A DNA stretch of 34,734 nucleotides from Deltaproteobacteria bacterium. Its GTDB lineage: Bacteria > Myxococcota > XYA12-FULL-58-9. The notes beneath the pieces are model-generated. The model was given only the letters and a program-made list of their open reading frames with translations. It had not been told where the DNA came from and searched no databases. The stretch lies in contig JACRCV010000093.1 in NCBI GenBank assembly GCA_016218825.1, forward strand, positions 1-34,734, in the 5' to 3' direction. A program made the translations under genes and the position numbers. Positions 24,793 to 33,734 of this stretch are shown here, in pieces (within the stretch, counting starts at the first letter, position 1; every line of letters begins with the position of its first letter).

Positions 24793-25835
24793 CGACGGTC
24801 GCGGCGGTCGTGATGATCCTCACGCTCGGCGCGCCCGCCGGAGCGGCGGATTTTGACCGGCTGTTCTTCGAGCTCGACACCTCGGCGCATTGGCCGCAAG
24901 CGCTCGCGGCCCCGACGCCGACCACGAGCACGATCTCGTTCTCCGCGGTGCGGCCGGTGCTGCACGAGGTCGGCGTGCTCTACGGTGTCGGCAGCCGCTC
25001 GCTCGCGGGCGACGTGGTGATGCGCTCGGGCTATCGCTTCGCGCAGGGCAGCCTGCCGCCGGCGAGCAAGATCGGCAACGCCGACGGCGATCGCTACGCG
25101 CTCAACGCCGTGCCGATCCTGTTCGGCTGGCACATGACCTTTCTCCAGGCTCGCGTTCGGCCGCTCTTGGCGCTCGAAGCGGGCGGCTTGGTGAGCAAGC
25201 TCGAGTACGGCCGGGTCGGGGACGCGCCGCTCTCGTCGGGGTGGGCGTGGTGCTTCTCGGCGCGAGGCGGTGTCGGCGCCGAGGTCGCGGTGTGGGAGTA
25301 CCTGACGGCCAGGGTCGTGCTGCAGGGCGAATGGACCGAGGCCGCGGCGGCGGCGCACGGCCCGGGGCTGTCGATGAGCCACCTCGGCGTCGGCGTCGGG
25401 CTGGTCGCCCGCCCGCCGCTTTTGGGGCGCGGTGACGCGTCCGCGGTTGCCGACGACGACACCGGGTTGCGCGACTACGAGGGTGGCGGCGCGGTCGGCA
25501 GGGCGGCGGACGCTGCCGCGCTGATCCGGGCCGGCGACGCCGCCGTGAAGAAGCGTGACTTCATCGCCGCCGAAGATCGCTACCGGCGCGGGGTCGCCGC
25601 GTTGGCGCGCGATCCGGAGACCCGGCGAAACGTCGAGCTCCCGGTGCGCCTGGACTGGGCGCGGGTCCTGGTCGAGGTGGGGCGCGGCGCCGACGCCGCG
25701 GTCGTGCTCACCGAGGGGCTGGAGATCGACCCCGCGAACCCCCGTATCCGGGCGGCGCTCGACGACCTGCGCCGGCGTGGCATCACGCCGCCGCCGGTCG
25801 CACCCCCGCCGGCAATGACCGTTCCACCTTATTAA
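24780..25835 (+). CDS. Outer-membrane barrel-like protein with C-terminal TPR-like domain
   Basis: About 351 residues if translated from GTG 24780, which gives a Sec signal (ATVAAVVMILTLGAPAGAA). No good ribosome binding site supports this, and ATG 24813 is the alternative. The frame is open back to 24573, but that stretch is the hairpin repeat and not protein-like. After the signal, about 200 residues show alternating hydrophobic strands with Gly and aromatic turns ('HEVGVLYGVGSRSLAGDVVMRSG', trimmed here to a hint, then 'GWHMTFLQARVRPLLALEAG' and 'ARGGVGAEVAVWEYLTARVV'), as in small outer-membrane barrels. The last 100 or so residues are Ala-rich paired helices ('AALIRAGDAAVKKRDFIAAE', 'VVLTEGLEIDPANPRIRAAL') typical of TPR units, and the end is Pro-rich. 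Function unknown. It is divergent from smc and convergent with the START-like gene. Confidence 0.72.
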   Translation: MGRGATVAAVVMILTLGAPAGAADFDRLFFELDTSAHWPQALAAPTPTTSTISFSAVRPVLHEVGVLYGVGSRSLAGDVVMRSGYRFAQGSLPPASKIGNADGDRYALNAVPILFGWHMTFLQARVRPLLALEAGGLVSKLEYGRVGDAPLSSGWAWCFSARGGVGAEVAVWEYLTARVVLQGEWTEAAAAAHGPGLSMSHLGVGVGLVARPPLLGRGDASAVADDDTGLRDYEGGGAVGRAADAAALIRAGDAAVKKRDFIAAEDRYRRGVAALARDPETRRNVELPVRLDWARVLVEVGRGADAAVVLTEGLEIDPANPRIRAALDDLRRRGITPPPVAPPPAMTVPPY

Positions 25836-25856
25836 TGGCGTCGTCGCCGGTTCTCA

Positions 25857-25886
25857 GGCCGAGGGTCGAGCGCGCCTCGACCGGCC
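25857..25886. terminator. Hairpin between convergent genes
   Basis: GGTCGAG-CGCGC-CTCGACC (25864-25882) forms a perfect 7-bp stem, which can be extended by GGCC/GGCC across a three-base bulge. It lies in the 51-base gap between two convergent stop codons. There is no U-tract on either side, so bidirectional termination is likely but not certain. Confidence 0.4.
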
Positions 25887-26657
25887 TCAATAGCGCGGGA
25901 TCAAGACCCCGTCGGGCGTATACAGCGGCGCGTGGCCGGCGACGTAGTGGGTGACCTCGCGGTCGGCGAGCGCGGTGGTCTTGTCGACGAGCTTCGCGAG
26001 CGTCGACAGCGCCCAGGCGGCGACGAGGTGATCCGGGACCCAGCCGCCGATATCGGTCTCCAGCTGGTAGACCGCGAGCGTCCCCCACCCCGCCGCGAGC
26101 AACAGCCAGCCGCCGCGGTTCTTCGGGGTCCAGATAGCACCCTCGCCCTTGGCGCGGACGTCGGCGGGCAGGTCGGCGAGCGCCGCCGCGCCGCGCGGAT
26201 CCAGGGCCCAGCTGCGCTCCCACGCGGTCCTGCCGCTGTCGCGATAGAGCTCGCGGTTGCTGTTGGCGATGAGGATCCAGTGACGGTCGGCGATCGGAAA
26301 CGGCAGGTCGAGGTGCTGGTACAGAGTCTTCGAGGTCGGCGTGGCGCCAAGCTGCCACTCCGAGTACTCCGGCGGCAGGCCGGCGTGCTTGCCGTCGAGG
26401 ATCGCGAGCCAGATCGAGACCGGCGGCTGGTCGATGAAGCGCATCGCCAGCACCCGGTTCATCGCGCCTTCGCCGGCCCGAAAGCGTCTGGCGATCGTCG
26501 TCCCGGAGGCCAGCGTGCGCCAATCGTCGGCGGTGGGTGACGGCAGCGAGATCTGAACCCGGGCCGCCCCGGAGGCGACCAGGTCTTGCCACGCCGCGGC
26601 GAGCTCGGCCGCCGTCGGGGCGGTGGCGCAAACGATGGAGCAGAGGAGGGCAAGCAT
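25887..26657 (-). CDS. Secreted START-like lipid-binding-domain protein
   Basis: 256 residues beginning with a short Sec-type signal (MLALLCSIVCATAPTAA). The rest looks like a START/StAR-related helix-grip domain, which binds a hydrophobic ligand such as a lipid. There is an N-terminal helix 'ELAAAWQDLVASG', beta strands around 'VLAMRFIDQPPVSIWLAILD', and the phrase 'YQHLDLPFPIADRHWILIAN'. The C-terminal part reads 'VYQLETDIGGWVPDHLVAAW', followed by a long helix, the usual lid of START folds. The ATG at 26657 has no clear ribosome binding site. It starts 68 bases after the DUF4388 gene stop on the same strand, so the two probably share a transcript. Ligand unknown. Identification is by pattern only. 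Confidence 0.68.
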   Translation of the reverse strand: MLALLCSIVCATAPTAAELAAAWQDLVASGAARVQISLPSPTADDWRTLASGTTIARRFRAGEGAMNRVLAMRFIDQPPVSIWLAILDGKHAGLPPEYSEWQLGATPTSKTLYQHLDLPFPIADRHWILIANSNRELYRDSGRTAWERSWALDPRGAAALADLPADVRAKGEGAIWTPKNRGGWLLLAAGWGTLAVYQLETDIGGWVPDHLVAAWALSTLAKLVDKTTALADREVTHYVAGHAPLYTPDGVLIPRY

Positions 26658-26725
26658 CTGGCGCGCGTTCGGTGCGCAACGCGACTCGTAGCACAAACTC
26701 GGCCCGACCGCCGCTGTAACCAGGC

Positions 26726-27103
26726 TCAGGCGTCGCCGGCGCGGCTGTGCTCGTCTTGGGACACCGCGAGCTGCAGCAACAGCTCGGCGGTCGGGCGGCG
26801 AATGTTGGTGGCGGCGAGCGGCGGCTCGCGCTGCATCAACGAGAACGAGCCGGCGCGCACCGACAGCAGCGCCAGGACCGCCTGCTCCCCGACCAGGTTG
26901 CCCCACTCGGCGCGGTAGAGGTCGCCGTCCCGGAAGAACAGCACGCCGGCGTTCAGCCCCAACCCGACCCGCAGCATCCCGGTGCGGTGTGATTGGTTGG
27001 CCCAGAGGATGATGTCGACCAGGGGCCAGGTCTCGAGCGTGCCCACCAGACTCACGTCCCGCGTCGGCACCACAGTCAACGGCTCCAGTTGTTGTGCTTC
27101 CAT
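26726..27103 (-). CDS. DUF4388 (PatA N-terminus-like) domain protein
   Basis: 125-residue cytoplasmic protein made almost entirely of one DUF4388 domain: 'SLVGTLETWPLVDIILWANQ', 'SHRTGMLRV', 'GVLFFRDGDLYRAEWGNLVG', then the helical 'EQAVLALLSVRAGSFSLM' and a 'PTAELLLQLAVSQDE' helix. This domain is frequent in Myxococcota, often fused to response regulators or kinases; here it stands alone, without a receiver. The ATG at 27103 is set by a strong GGAGGAGG six bases upstream. It is probably the first gene of a unit with the START-like gene. The molecular role is not established, though regulatory protein-protein contact is presumed. Confidence 0.82.
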   Translation of the reverse strand: MEAQQLEPLTVVPTRDVSLVGTLETWPLVDIILWANQSHRTGMLRVGLGLNAGVLFFRDGDLYRAEWGNLVGEQAVLALLSVRAGSFSLMQREPPLAATNIRRPTAELLLQLAVSQDEHSRAGDA

Positions 27104-27282
27104 GGTCGCCTCCTCCTCCCGGACAAGAAGCAAGGCGCATGCCACGCGTGCTCGGTGAGCGACGCGGATTCATTGGGATGTGGACAAACGTGGGCGGGCC
27201 GTTTGCGACCGGGGTTTTCACACTTCGATGTCGGTCGCGACAACCCGATCACGCCTGTGAGACGGATCACACGGCGCCGCGC

Positions 27283-28440
27283 TCAGCCAAAGTGGCGGGC
27301 GAGCACTGCCCGCATTCGGGCGCCGGCGGCGGCAAACAGGTCGGGGGGTTGGATGAGAGCCAACACCAGGTGCGTCTCGCTCGTGAAGTCGTAGTAGAAG
27401 CCCGGGTGCACCAGGACCTTGGCGGTGCGAGCGAGCTCGACGACCAGGTCTTCTTCCGGGACCGACGCCGGCAGCCGCAGCACCGCGTACCAGCCGCCGT
27501 CGGCTTCGAGGACCTCGGCGGCCGGGACGGTGGCGACGAGCGCCGCGAGGTGGTCGCGGTTGGCCGCCACCCGCTCGCGGACGCGGGCCTGCACGGCGGC
27601 GGCCCGCTCGAAGAGCGCCGGGAGCGCCAGCTGCACCGGGGTCGCGACCGACAGGTAGGCGTCGGCGATCCACTCCAGGCGCTGCAGCGCTTGTCGCGCC
27701 GGAGCGTCGGGGCCGGCGACCGCGATCCAACCGAGCTTCAGCTGTGGCAGCGCCAACGCCTTCGACAACCCGTCGAGGACGAACGTCAAGCCGATCGGGT
27801 CGGCGCCGAGGCTCGCGAGCGGTGTCTCGCCGCAGGCGTAGGGCCGGAACACCTCGTCGGCGACGAGCGGCACGTCGCGGCGCGCGCACAGCTCCTTGAG
27901 CGCTTGCGCCTCGGCCGCGGTGAACGTCGAGCCGGTCGGGTTGTTGGGGAGCACGGCGACGACCGCGCGGGCGCCGGCGTCGAGGGCGGCGGCGACGCTG
28001 TCGAGGTCGAGGTGCCAGCGGCCGCTGTAGGTCAGCTGGTAGCGCGTCAGCTCGACGTTCTCGAGCTCGGCGAGCACGTCGAAGAGCGGGTAGCTCGGCG
28101 CCGGCACCGCGATTCGGTCCCCGGGGTCGCACAAGAGCTTGAAGAGCACGGCGTAGGCTTCGCTGGTGCTCGCGGTCAAAGCCAGCCGGTCGGCGGGGAT
28201 CGTCAGGCCGTGCCGGGCGGCGTAGGCGGCGACCGCGCTCCGAGCGGTGTCGAGGCCCAGCGCCTCGGGCCGGTAGAGGGCCGCGCCCGCCGGGGCGAGA
28301 CAGCTGTCGAGGTCGGCGGGGCCGAGGCCGACCTTGGTGGGGTTCGACTCGGTCAGGTCGACGGTCCCCTGGAGGTCAGCGAGGGTCTCCGACAATGGGC
28401 TCGGGCTCAGATCGACCGGGAGACGCCTGGACCATCGCAT
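27283..28440 (-). CDS. PLP-dependent class I/II aminotransferase
   Basis: 385-residue fold-type I aminotransferase, cytosolic, transferring amino groups between amino and keto acids with pyridoxal phosphate. Motifs in order are 'VDLTESNPT' near the N-terminus; the PLP phosphate/ring segment 'LTASTSEAYAVLFKLLCDPG' with 'PAPSYPLF'; 'VLPNNPTGSTF'; the Asp of 'PLVADEVF'; the Schiff-base Lys at about 227 in 'DGLSKALALPQLKLGW'; and a late 'LVHPGFYYDF'. The closest general group is aspartate/alanine-type aminotransferases; the substrate cannot be fixed. The start ATG at 28440 has only a weak upstream purine run. It lies 179 bases upstream of the DUF4388 gene on the same strand. Confidence 0.9.
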   Translation of the reverse strand: MRWSRRLPVDLSPSPLSETLADLQGTVDLTESNPTKVGLGPADLDSCLAPAGAALYRPEALGLDTARSAVAAYAARHGLTIPADRLALTASTSEAYAVLFKLLCDPGDRIAVPAPSYPLFDVLAELENVELTRYQLTYSGRWHLDLDSVAAALDAGARAVVAVLPNNPTGSTFTAAEAQALKELCARRDVPLVADEVFRPYACGETPLASLGADPIGLTFVLDGLSKALALPQLKLGWIAVAGPDAPARQALQRLEWIADAYLSVATPVQLALPALFERAAAVQARVRERVAANRDHLAALVATVPAAEVLEADGGWYAVLRLPASVPEEDLVVELARTAKVLVHPGFYYDFTSETHLVLALIQPPDLFAAAGARMRAVLARHFG

Positions 28441-28626
28441 GGCGTCGACGTTTCGCCTTGGCGCCGCGCGGAGTCAAGGCAGGATCACGGGGTGTCTCCG
28501 GTTGGGTCGCCGCACGGCCGGGGCCGAGCTGGGGGGATGACGCGGGTGGTGCTTTGTGTGACAATGAGGGGGCCTGGCAGCGTCGTCTGCCCGCAATAGC
28601 ATGGGGTTTGCCTAGGGAGAGCGTCG

Positions 28627-31600
28627 ATGAGCGGTCCTTCCGGCGTCGCACCGAAAGATACCAGAACCACGTCGACGTCGGTCCCGGGCCCGGACGGCGC
28701 GGTGCGGGACGGCGACAAGACGACGTCCCCGGCCGGCGACGGCGCGATCATGACGACCGCGGATCCCGAGCGGGAGAAGCGGGCGGCGAGGTTCGACCGC
28801 AAGCAGAAGAAGGGCGGCGAGACCGACGCCGGGCGCAAGGCTGACGGGTTGCGCACCGTCGGCGCGTCCGGGCGTGTCGACTTGCCGAAGCTCGTCGCGC
28901 AGCCGATGGACATCGTCGGCCAGGTCAAGGACGGGACGCTGAAGCTGCGGGTGCCGCTCGCCGCCGGCGCCAAGATCGGCAAGGTGACGGTGCGCAAGGA
29001 CGTGCCGGGCGGCACCTTCGCGGTGGTCGATGTCGGCATCAAGAACGGCAAGGTCGACACCAAGAAGACCGCCGTCAAGTTCGAGGACGGCGCCGGCAAG
29101 GAGGTGACGCTCGACGGTCCTTTGGGCCTCGACCTGAAGCAGATCTACATCCAGGATCACGAGATCCGCGCCGACGTGCCGTGCTTCATCAAGCCGAACA
29201 TCACCAGCGAGATCCTCGGCGCCGACAAAGTCCCCGAGAACGTCGACGACTTCATGCGCAAGCTGATGAACCGCGCCTGCGTGCCGAACAACCTCGAGCT
29301 CCACAGCGGCGGCGTGTTCGCGGACGCCGGCGACGCGCCGGAGTCCTACCAACCGGTCGTCAGTCCAATTGGCACGCCGTCGGCGCGGCTGAGCGATGCG
29401 AGCGCCGGCGCCAAGTGCCCCGATCCGAGCGCCAAGACCGACGCCGAGAGCCAGCTCGCGGCGGCGATGGATCTGGCGCACGCGACCCTGAAGCTCCAGG
29501 GCACGCTGAAGGCGGCGTCCGCCGACGCCGGGCGCAAGAACGACGGCGTGCTGCGTTTCGGCGAGGGCGCGGTGCTGGCGCTCGACGAGGGCACGAAGGT
29601 CGAGTGCGAAGGCCCGTTGAACGACGTCAAGGTCAAGGTCGACGCGCGCGTCAAGTCGATGCAGCTCGCGGCGAAAGGGACCGCGCTGCGCTCCGGCCAG
29701 GGCCGGGTCAACCTCGAGGTCAGCATCAAGAGCGACGTCGCCGGCAACGACGGCGTCAAGACCGTGGCGCTGGCGATCGGCGTCCCCGAGCCGCTCAACG
29801 ACGTGGTCTTCGAGACCCCGGCCGCCGACGGCAAGCACATCCTGCGCATCAAGCAGATCGGTCGCGGCGACGACGGCGCCAAGCCCTGGACGATCAACTA
29901 CGCCGCCGAGACCGGCGCCAGCGCCGCCAGTCTTCACGCCGAGCTGCCGGGCCTGTCGCTCGCGGGCGTCACCGGCAACCTGAAGCTCAAGGGCGCCGAC
30001 GGTGAGCCGGGTGAGCTCCGCCTCGGAGACGCCGGCGGCGGCAAAGTCCAGCCGACGGACTTCAAGGCCGACGTGGTCGTCGACAGCGCTTCGAGCCTGG
30101 TCCGCATCAGCCAGGGCGAGCTGAAGAACGTGACCGCGGCCTTGTCGCCGGTGGCCCTCGTGGACTCGACGGCCTTCGGGTTCAAGTCCAGCGGCCAGCT
30201 CTCTGGTGGCGGCAACCTGTTCTTCGAGTCGAAGCGGGGCGACGACGGCCTCTTGGGCTCGGAGCTGAAGCTCGCCGCCGCGTCCGGCCAACGGTGGGTG
30301 TTGAAGACCGACGTCGCCGAGGCGCGGGTGAACGCGAGCCTGAGCGCCGGCAAGGTCAACGCCCACATCACGCCCGACACCACCGGCGAGGTGGCGCTCG
30401 ACCACCTCGAGATCTCGCGTCGCGATCCACCGATCTTCCACGGCGACGCCAAGTTCCAGGTGACGGTCGGTGCGCTGCGTCTGGCGACCGAGGGCGGTCA
30501 CAGCATCAAGATCAAGAACGGCACCACCGGGACGATCACCGTCAGCGAGATGGGCTGGGCCAGGGGCAAGGACGGCAAGCCCGAGCGCTCGCCGACCTTG
30601 GCGGCGAAGCTGTCGTTGAAGCTCGGGGCCGACGCGGCGCTGAAGCCGGGTGAGATCCCGGGCCTGCAGGGCGCCCGGGTCTCGGTCGACACCAAGACCG
30701 GCGACACCCTGCTCGACCTCGACGCCACCATCGACAAGGACGGCAACGTCAAGTCGGTCGCCAACCTCGAGCTGAAGGCGTTCTCGATCAAGACCCTCAC
30801 CGCGAAGGGCGGGATGCCGAAGCTCGCCGAGGTGGACGTGGCCGAGCAGGCGCCGCTCAAGAAGGAGAGCGCGCCCGATCTCATCAAGATGCGCGCCCCG
30901 GGGCCGCGTCGCGGCAAAGGCGCCAAGCCGCCGGCCGCCGCCGAGCTCAAGGCGCCGGCGCTGCCGACCTTGAGCCCCGACTTCGCCGACATCATCGCGT
31001 CTCTGGACGCCGCGTCGATCAAGGTCGAGACGCCGGTCACCATCATCCCCAAGAGCTTCGACTTCACCGAGAACGTCGACATGAAGGTCTACACCGACAA
31101 GCGCGGCCTCGAGGGGACGATCCGCGTCACCAGCAAGACCGGACCGCTGGTCGCGAACCTGGTGGTGGAGGGCGGCAAGATCCAGGCAGCAAAGTCGCAG
31201 ATCCTCGTCAGCGCGCCGAGCGGCGGCAAGCCGGGGAACGCGACGCCGCTCACGGCCGAGGTGAAGGCCACCTACCATCTGCCGGTCGCGCCCGGGTCGG
31301 TGTCGGTCCCGGTCACGGTGACCGCGAGCAAGCTCGGCCTCACCGACAACGGCGACGGCACCGCGCGCCTCGACGGCGACGTCAAGGTCGACTGGAGCGC
31401 GTTCACCTCGGCCGACAAGGTGCTGTCGGCCGACCAACGCAAGTGGCTGAACGATCTCGTCAGCCGCAAGCTGTTGGACGAGCTGTCCGCGATCGTCGGC
31501 GGGCCCGCGGTGCCGCTCAAGGCCACCCTGCTCGCGAAGAAGCTCCAGGTCGCCGCCTCCGGGCCGGGAGAGCTCGCGAAGGGCTTGAAGTTCTCGGTGG

Positions 31601-33273
31601 CTGACGCGCGCTTCACCGGTGCCGAGATCAAGCTCGGCGGCGGGCAGTCGTTGAAGCTGCAGCCGGGGAGCAGTCTGACGGTGAAGGGCGGCGTCGACGA
31701 CTACACCATCTCCGGCAAGGCGGTGTTGGGGGCGATGAGCCTCGGCGGCCCGGAGCTCAACGCCAAGCTCGAGCGCGGCAGCGCCAACGTCAACATCCAC
31801 GTGGTGACCCCGAAGGGCGGCGGCGCGTCGATCGTGACCGTCGACATCAGCGAGCTCGAGGCGACCGGGTTCTCCGCCGCGACGCGGCTCGGGGCGGCGA
31901 CGACGAAGGTCGAGAACGGCCAGGTCAAGGGCGCCAAGATCCAGATCACCTCGGGCGGCTACAAGCCGCGCTTCTTCGTCGACCTGCCGGCGGTCAAGGC
32001 CGAGATCAAGACCTCCGGGACCGCGAGCGTCAAAGGTGACTCGGGCGGCGCCAAGAACATCACCGCCACGGTGGACGGCAGCATCCGCTTCGACGACGGC
32101 AAGCTGAGCGGCGACCTCAAGGAGGTCCACCTGGTGGCCGCGGGGTTGAACTTCAGCGCCGCCGACGCCGCCGGCCCGACCTCGGGGACGATGAAGCTCG
32201 ACGGCGCCGCGAGCATCAGCTTCGACGGCAAGGGCGAGCTCAGCGTCAAGCCGCTCGGCAGCAAGGGCTTCGTCTTCGACGCCGACCTGTCGCCACCGGA
32301 CGGCAACCGCTACGTGTTGAAGCACACCACCGCCAAGGCGGTGACGCTGCACACCGGCACCGCGACGACCGTGCGCCTGACCGACGTCGACGGCGAGTTC
32401 GACTGCGTCGCGAAGCTCCCGGAGACCGAGAAGGGGCACCCGCCGCCGATCCTCGACATGCGGCGCTCGAAGGTGAAGGGCTCGGTGATCATCAGCGCCG
32501 ACGGCCTGGAGACCGTCGGCAAGCTCTCGATGAGCGAGGTCGACGCCTCGCTGGCCTCGCTGGTCCTGCTCGGCAGCGCCCAGACCCGCCTCGACGTGAA
32601 GCAGGCCGACTTCGGCGGCTCCGGGACCCTCGAGGTGACGCCGGCGAAGGGCTGGGTGATCGAGGGCAACAGCGTCGACGTCGAGGGCGAGCGGCGCAGC
32701 TCCTTGAAGGCCAAGAGCCGCGCCAAGTCGGTGCGCTTCGCCACCGACGGCCCCGAGATCCACGTCGACCTCAAGGAAGACGCGGCCGCCACCTTCGACT
32801 GGTGGCGGGCGAGCTTCGGCGGGTCGTCGCCGGCCAGCGCCGACATCGGTCGCGGCAGGGTCTCGGGAGTCGTCAAGGCCGGCTCGGTCACGGTCGGCGA
32901 TGACAAGTCGATGCTGAAGGCCATCAGCCTGAAGGAGGACACCCTGGTCGACATCGACCTCGGCTACCTCAAGACCGGGTCATCCGCCGGCGCCGGCACG
33001 ACCAGCTCGGCGGTCGACATGACGTTGCGTCTCGAAGGTCAGTTCGGGGACGAGAACCGCGATCTGAAGGACGGCGGCCTGGAGATGCAGAAGCTCGACG
33101 TGGCCGGCAGATTCCGCATGGTGTTGAAGGCCTTGGTGGACGGGCGCGGCAACTTCTCGGCGTCGAGTCACACGATCCTCGACGGCAAGATCTCGGCGTC
33201 CGGCAGCGTGAAGATCGACGGCCTCAAGGCGTGGCAGGACTTCAAGACCCCACCCGCGGCGGCCGGCAAGTAG
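28627..33273 (+). CDS. 1548-residue beta-rich repetitive protein, no export signal, function unknown
   Basis: The ATG at 28627 is set by GGGAGA six bases upstream. The first 85 or so residues are hydrophilic and Lys/Arg/Gly-rich ('EREKRAARFDRKQKKGG') with no signal peptide or membrane helix. The remainder is an almost unbroken series of short alternating beta strands with Gly/Asp/Lys turns. Typical phrases are 'LKLQGTLKAASADAG', 'GSLTVKGGVDDYTISGKAVL' (one part of a longer run) and 'TLEVTPAKGWVIEGNSVDVE'. The pattern recalls the stacked-strand repeats of AsmA/TamB-type proteins, which normally carry an N-terminal membrane anchor that is missing here. A Lys/Pro/Ala linker sits near the middle (about 755-785). 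Few cysteines and no catalytic motif are evident. I do not recognise a family, and the AsmA-like comparison is tentative. Confidence 0.83.
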   Translation: MSGPSGVAPKDTRTTSTSVPGPDGAVRDGDKTTSPAGDGAIMTTADPEREKRAARFDRKQKKGGETDAGRKADGLRTVGASGRVDLPKLVAQPMDIVGQVKDGTLKLRVPLAAGAKIGKVTVRKDVPGGTFAVVDVGIKNGKVDTKKTAVKFEDGAGKEVTLDGPLGLDLKQIYIQDHEIRADVPCFIKPNITSEILGADKVPENVDDFMRKLMNRACVPNNLELHSGGVFADAGDAPESYQPVVSPIGTPSARLSDASAGAKCPDPSAKTDAESQLAAAMDLAHATLKLQGTLKAASADAGRKNDGVLRFGEGAVLALDEGTKVECEGPLNDVKVKVDARVKSMQLAAKGTALRSGQGRVNLEVSIKSDVAGNDGVKTVALAIGVPEPLNDVVFETPAADGKHILRIKQIGRGDDGAKPWTINYAAETGASAASLHAELPGLSLAGVTGNLKLKGADGEPGELRLGDAGGGKVQPTDFKADVVVDSASSLVRISQGELKNVTAALSPVALVDSTAFGFKSSGQLSGGGNLFFESKRGDDGLLGSELKLAAASGQRWVLKTDVAEARVNASLSAGKVNAHITPDTTGEVALDHLEISRRDPPIFHGDAKFQVTVGALRLATEGGHSIKIKNGTTGTITVSEMGWARGKDGKPERSPTLAAKLSLKLGADAALKPGEIPGLQGARVSVDTKTGDTLLDLDATIDKDGNVKSVANLELKAFSIKTLTAKGGMPKLAEVDVAEQAPLKKESAPDLIKMRAPGPRRGKGAKPPAAAELKAPALPTLSPDFADIIASLDAASIKVETPVTIIPKSFDFTENVDMKVYTDKRGLEGTIRVTSKTGPLVANLVVEGGKIQAAKSQILVSAPSGGKPGNATPLTAEVKATYHLPVAPGSVSVPVTVTASKLGLTDNGDGTARLDGDVKVDWSAFTSADKVLSADQRKWLNDLVSRKLLDELSAIVGGPAVPLKATLLAKKLQVAASGPGELAKGLKFSVADARFTGAEIKLGGGQSLKLQPGSSLTVKGGVDDYTISGKAVLGAMSLGGPELNAKLERGSANVNIHVVTPKGGGASIVTVDISELEATGFSAATRLGAATTKVENGQVKGAKIQITSGGYKPRFFVDLPAVKAEIKTSGTASVKGDSGGAKNITATVDGSIRFDDGKLSGDLKEVHLVAAGLNFSAADAAGPTSGTMKLDGAASISFDGKGELSVKPLGSKGFVFDADLSPPDGNRYVLKHTTAKAVTLHTGTATTVRLTDVDGEFDCVAKLPETEKGHPPPILDMRRSKVKGSVIISADGLETVGKLSMSEVDASLASLVLLGSAQTRLDVKQADFGGSGTLEVTPAKGWVIEGNSVDVEGERRSSLKAKSRAKSVRFATDGPEIHVDLKEDAAATFDWWRASFGGSSPASADIGRGRVSGVVKAGSVTVGDDKSMLKAISLKEDTLVDIDLGYLKTGSSAGAGTTSSAVDMTLRLEGQFGDENRDLKDGGLEMQKLDVAGRFRMVLKALVDGRGNFSASSHTILDGKISASGSVKIDGLKAWQDFKTPPAAAGK

Positions 33274-33381
33274 CGGCGGCCGAGCTCGCCCGACAGCCAA
33301 GCCAACGCGGCGTTGCCCCAAAGTGTCGGACCGCCGTGCTCTACTGCGCCCCACCTCGGCAGCAGCGAAGGGTGGGATCCA

Positions 33382-33666
33382 ATGCGCGTGCGGATCAACA
33401 TCGGCCTCGATTTCGACGGCAACCACACCTTCGATTGGCTGGAGACCGCCGACGCGCACGCCATCGAGATCCCGAAGTCGACGCTCGACCGCTGGACCGC
33501 GGAGCGCGAGGCGTTCACCGTCGCCTACCTGCGCTGGAAGCGGGTGATGGAAGAGATCGAAGACACCCTGTACCGCGCCGAGCACGCCCGCAGCGAGAAA
33601 GAAGCCGCGGCCGAGCCGGCGTTGGCCTACGCCGCCGCCTCGGGCCACCGCCGGGTGCGCGGCTAG
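33382..33666 (+). CDS. Small hypothetical protein
   Basis: 94 residues starting at ATG 33382, where AAGGGTGGG lies just upstream. The N-terminal part reads 'VRINIGLDFDGNHTFDWLE' and 'AHAIEIPKSTLDRWTAEREA'. It then forms a long charged helix ('YLRWKRVMEEIEDTLYRAEH') and ends in an Ala-rich, basic tail. No signal peptide or known domain is seen. It follows the giant beta-rich gene by 108 bases on the same strand, and its stop codon abuts the A-tract of the oppositely oriented terminator. Function unknown. Confidence 0.7.
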   Translation: MRVRINIGLDFDGNHTFDWLETADAHAIEIPKSTLDRWTAEREAFTVAYLRWKRVMEEIEDTLYRAEHARSEKEAAAEPALAYAAASGHRRVRG

Positions 33667-33668
33667 GC

Positions 33669-33711
33669 AAAAAAAGACGCCCGGCGACCTCTCTCGAGGC
33701 GGCCGGGCGTC
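33669..33711 (-). terminator. Strong rho-independent terminator of the selenoprotein gene
   Basis: The stem GACGCCCGGC/GCCGGGCGTC (33676-33685 with 33702-33711) is a perfect 10 bp and encloses an inner CCTC-TCTC-GAGG hairpin. On the minus strand it is followed by seven U residues (A-run 33669-33675 on plus). It lies 23 bases past the stop codon of the oxidoreductase gene. Nothing U-rich follows in the plus direction. Confidence 0.88.
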
Positions 33712-33734
33712 TCCACTGACCGAATGCGGCGCGA

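Noticed and set aside
24273-25382. Upstream extension of smc by 370 codons
   Set aside because: The SMC family starts right at 'MRIRRLEICGFKSF', and the extension crosses the hairpin repeat and the antisense of the barrel protein.
28577-28592. TGGCAG...TGC as a sigma-54 promoter for the beta-rich protein
   Set aside because: The distance between the GG and GC dinucleotides is one base too long.
28612-32763. 1383-codon minus-strand open frame opposite the large beta-rich protein
   Set aside because: It is a shadow frame with biased Leu/Arg/Asp/Val composition and no start signals. The sense gene has a good ribosome binding site and coherent strand pattern.
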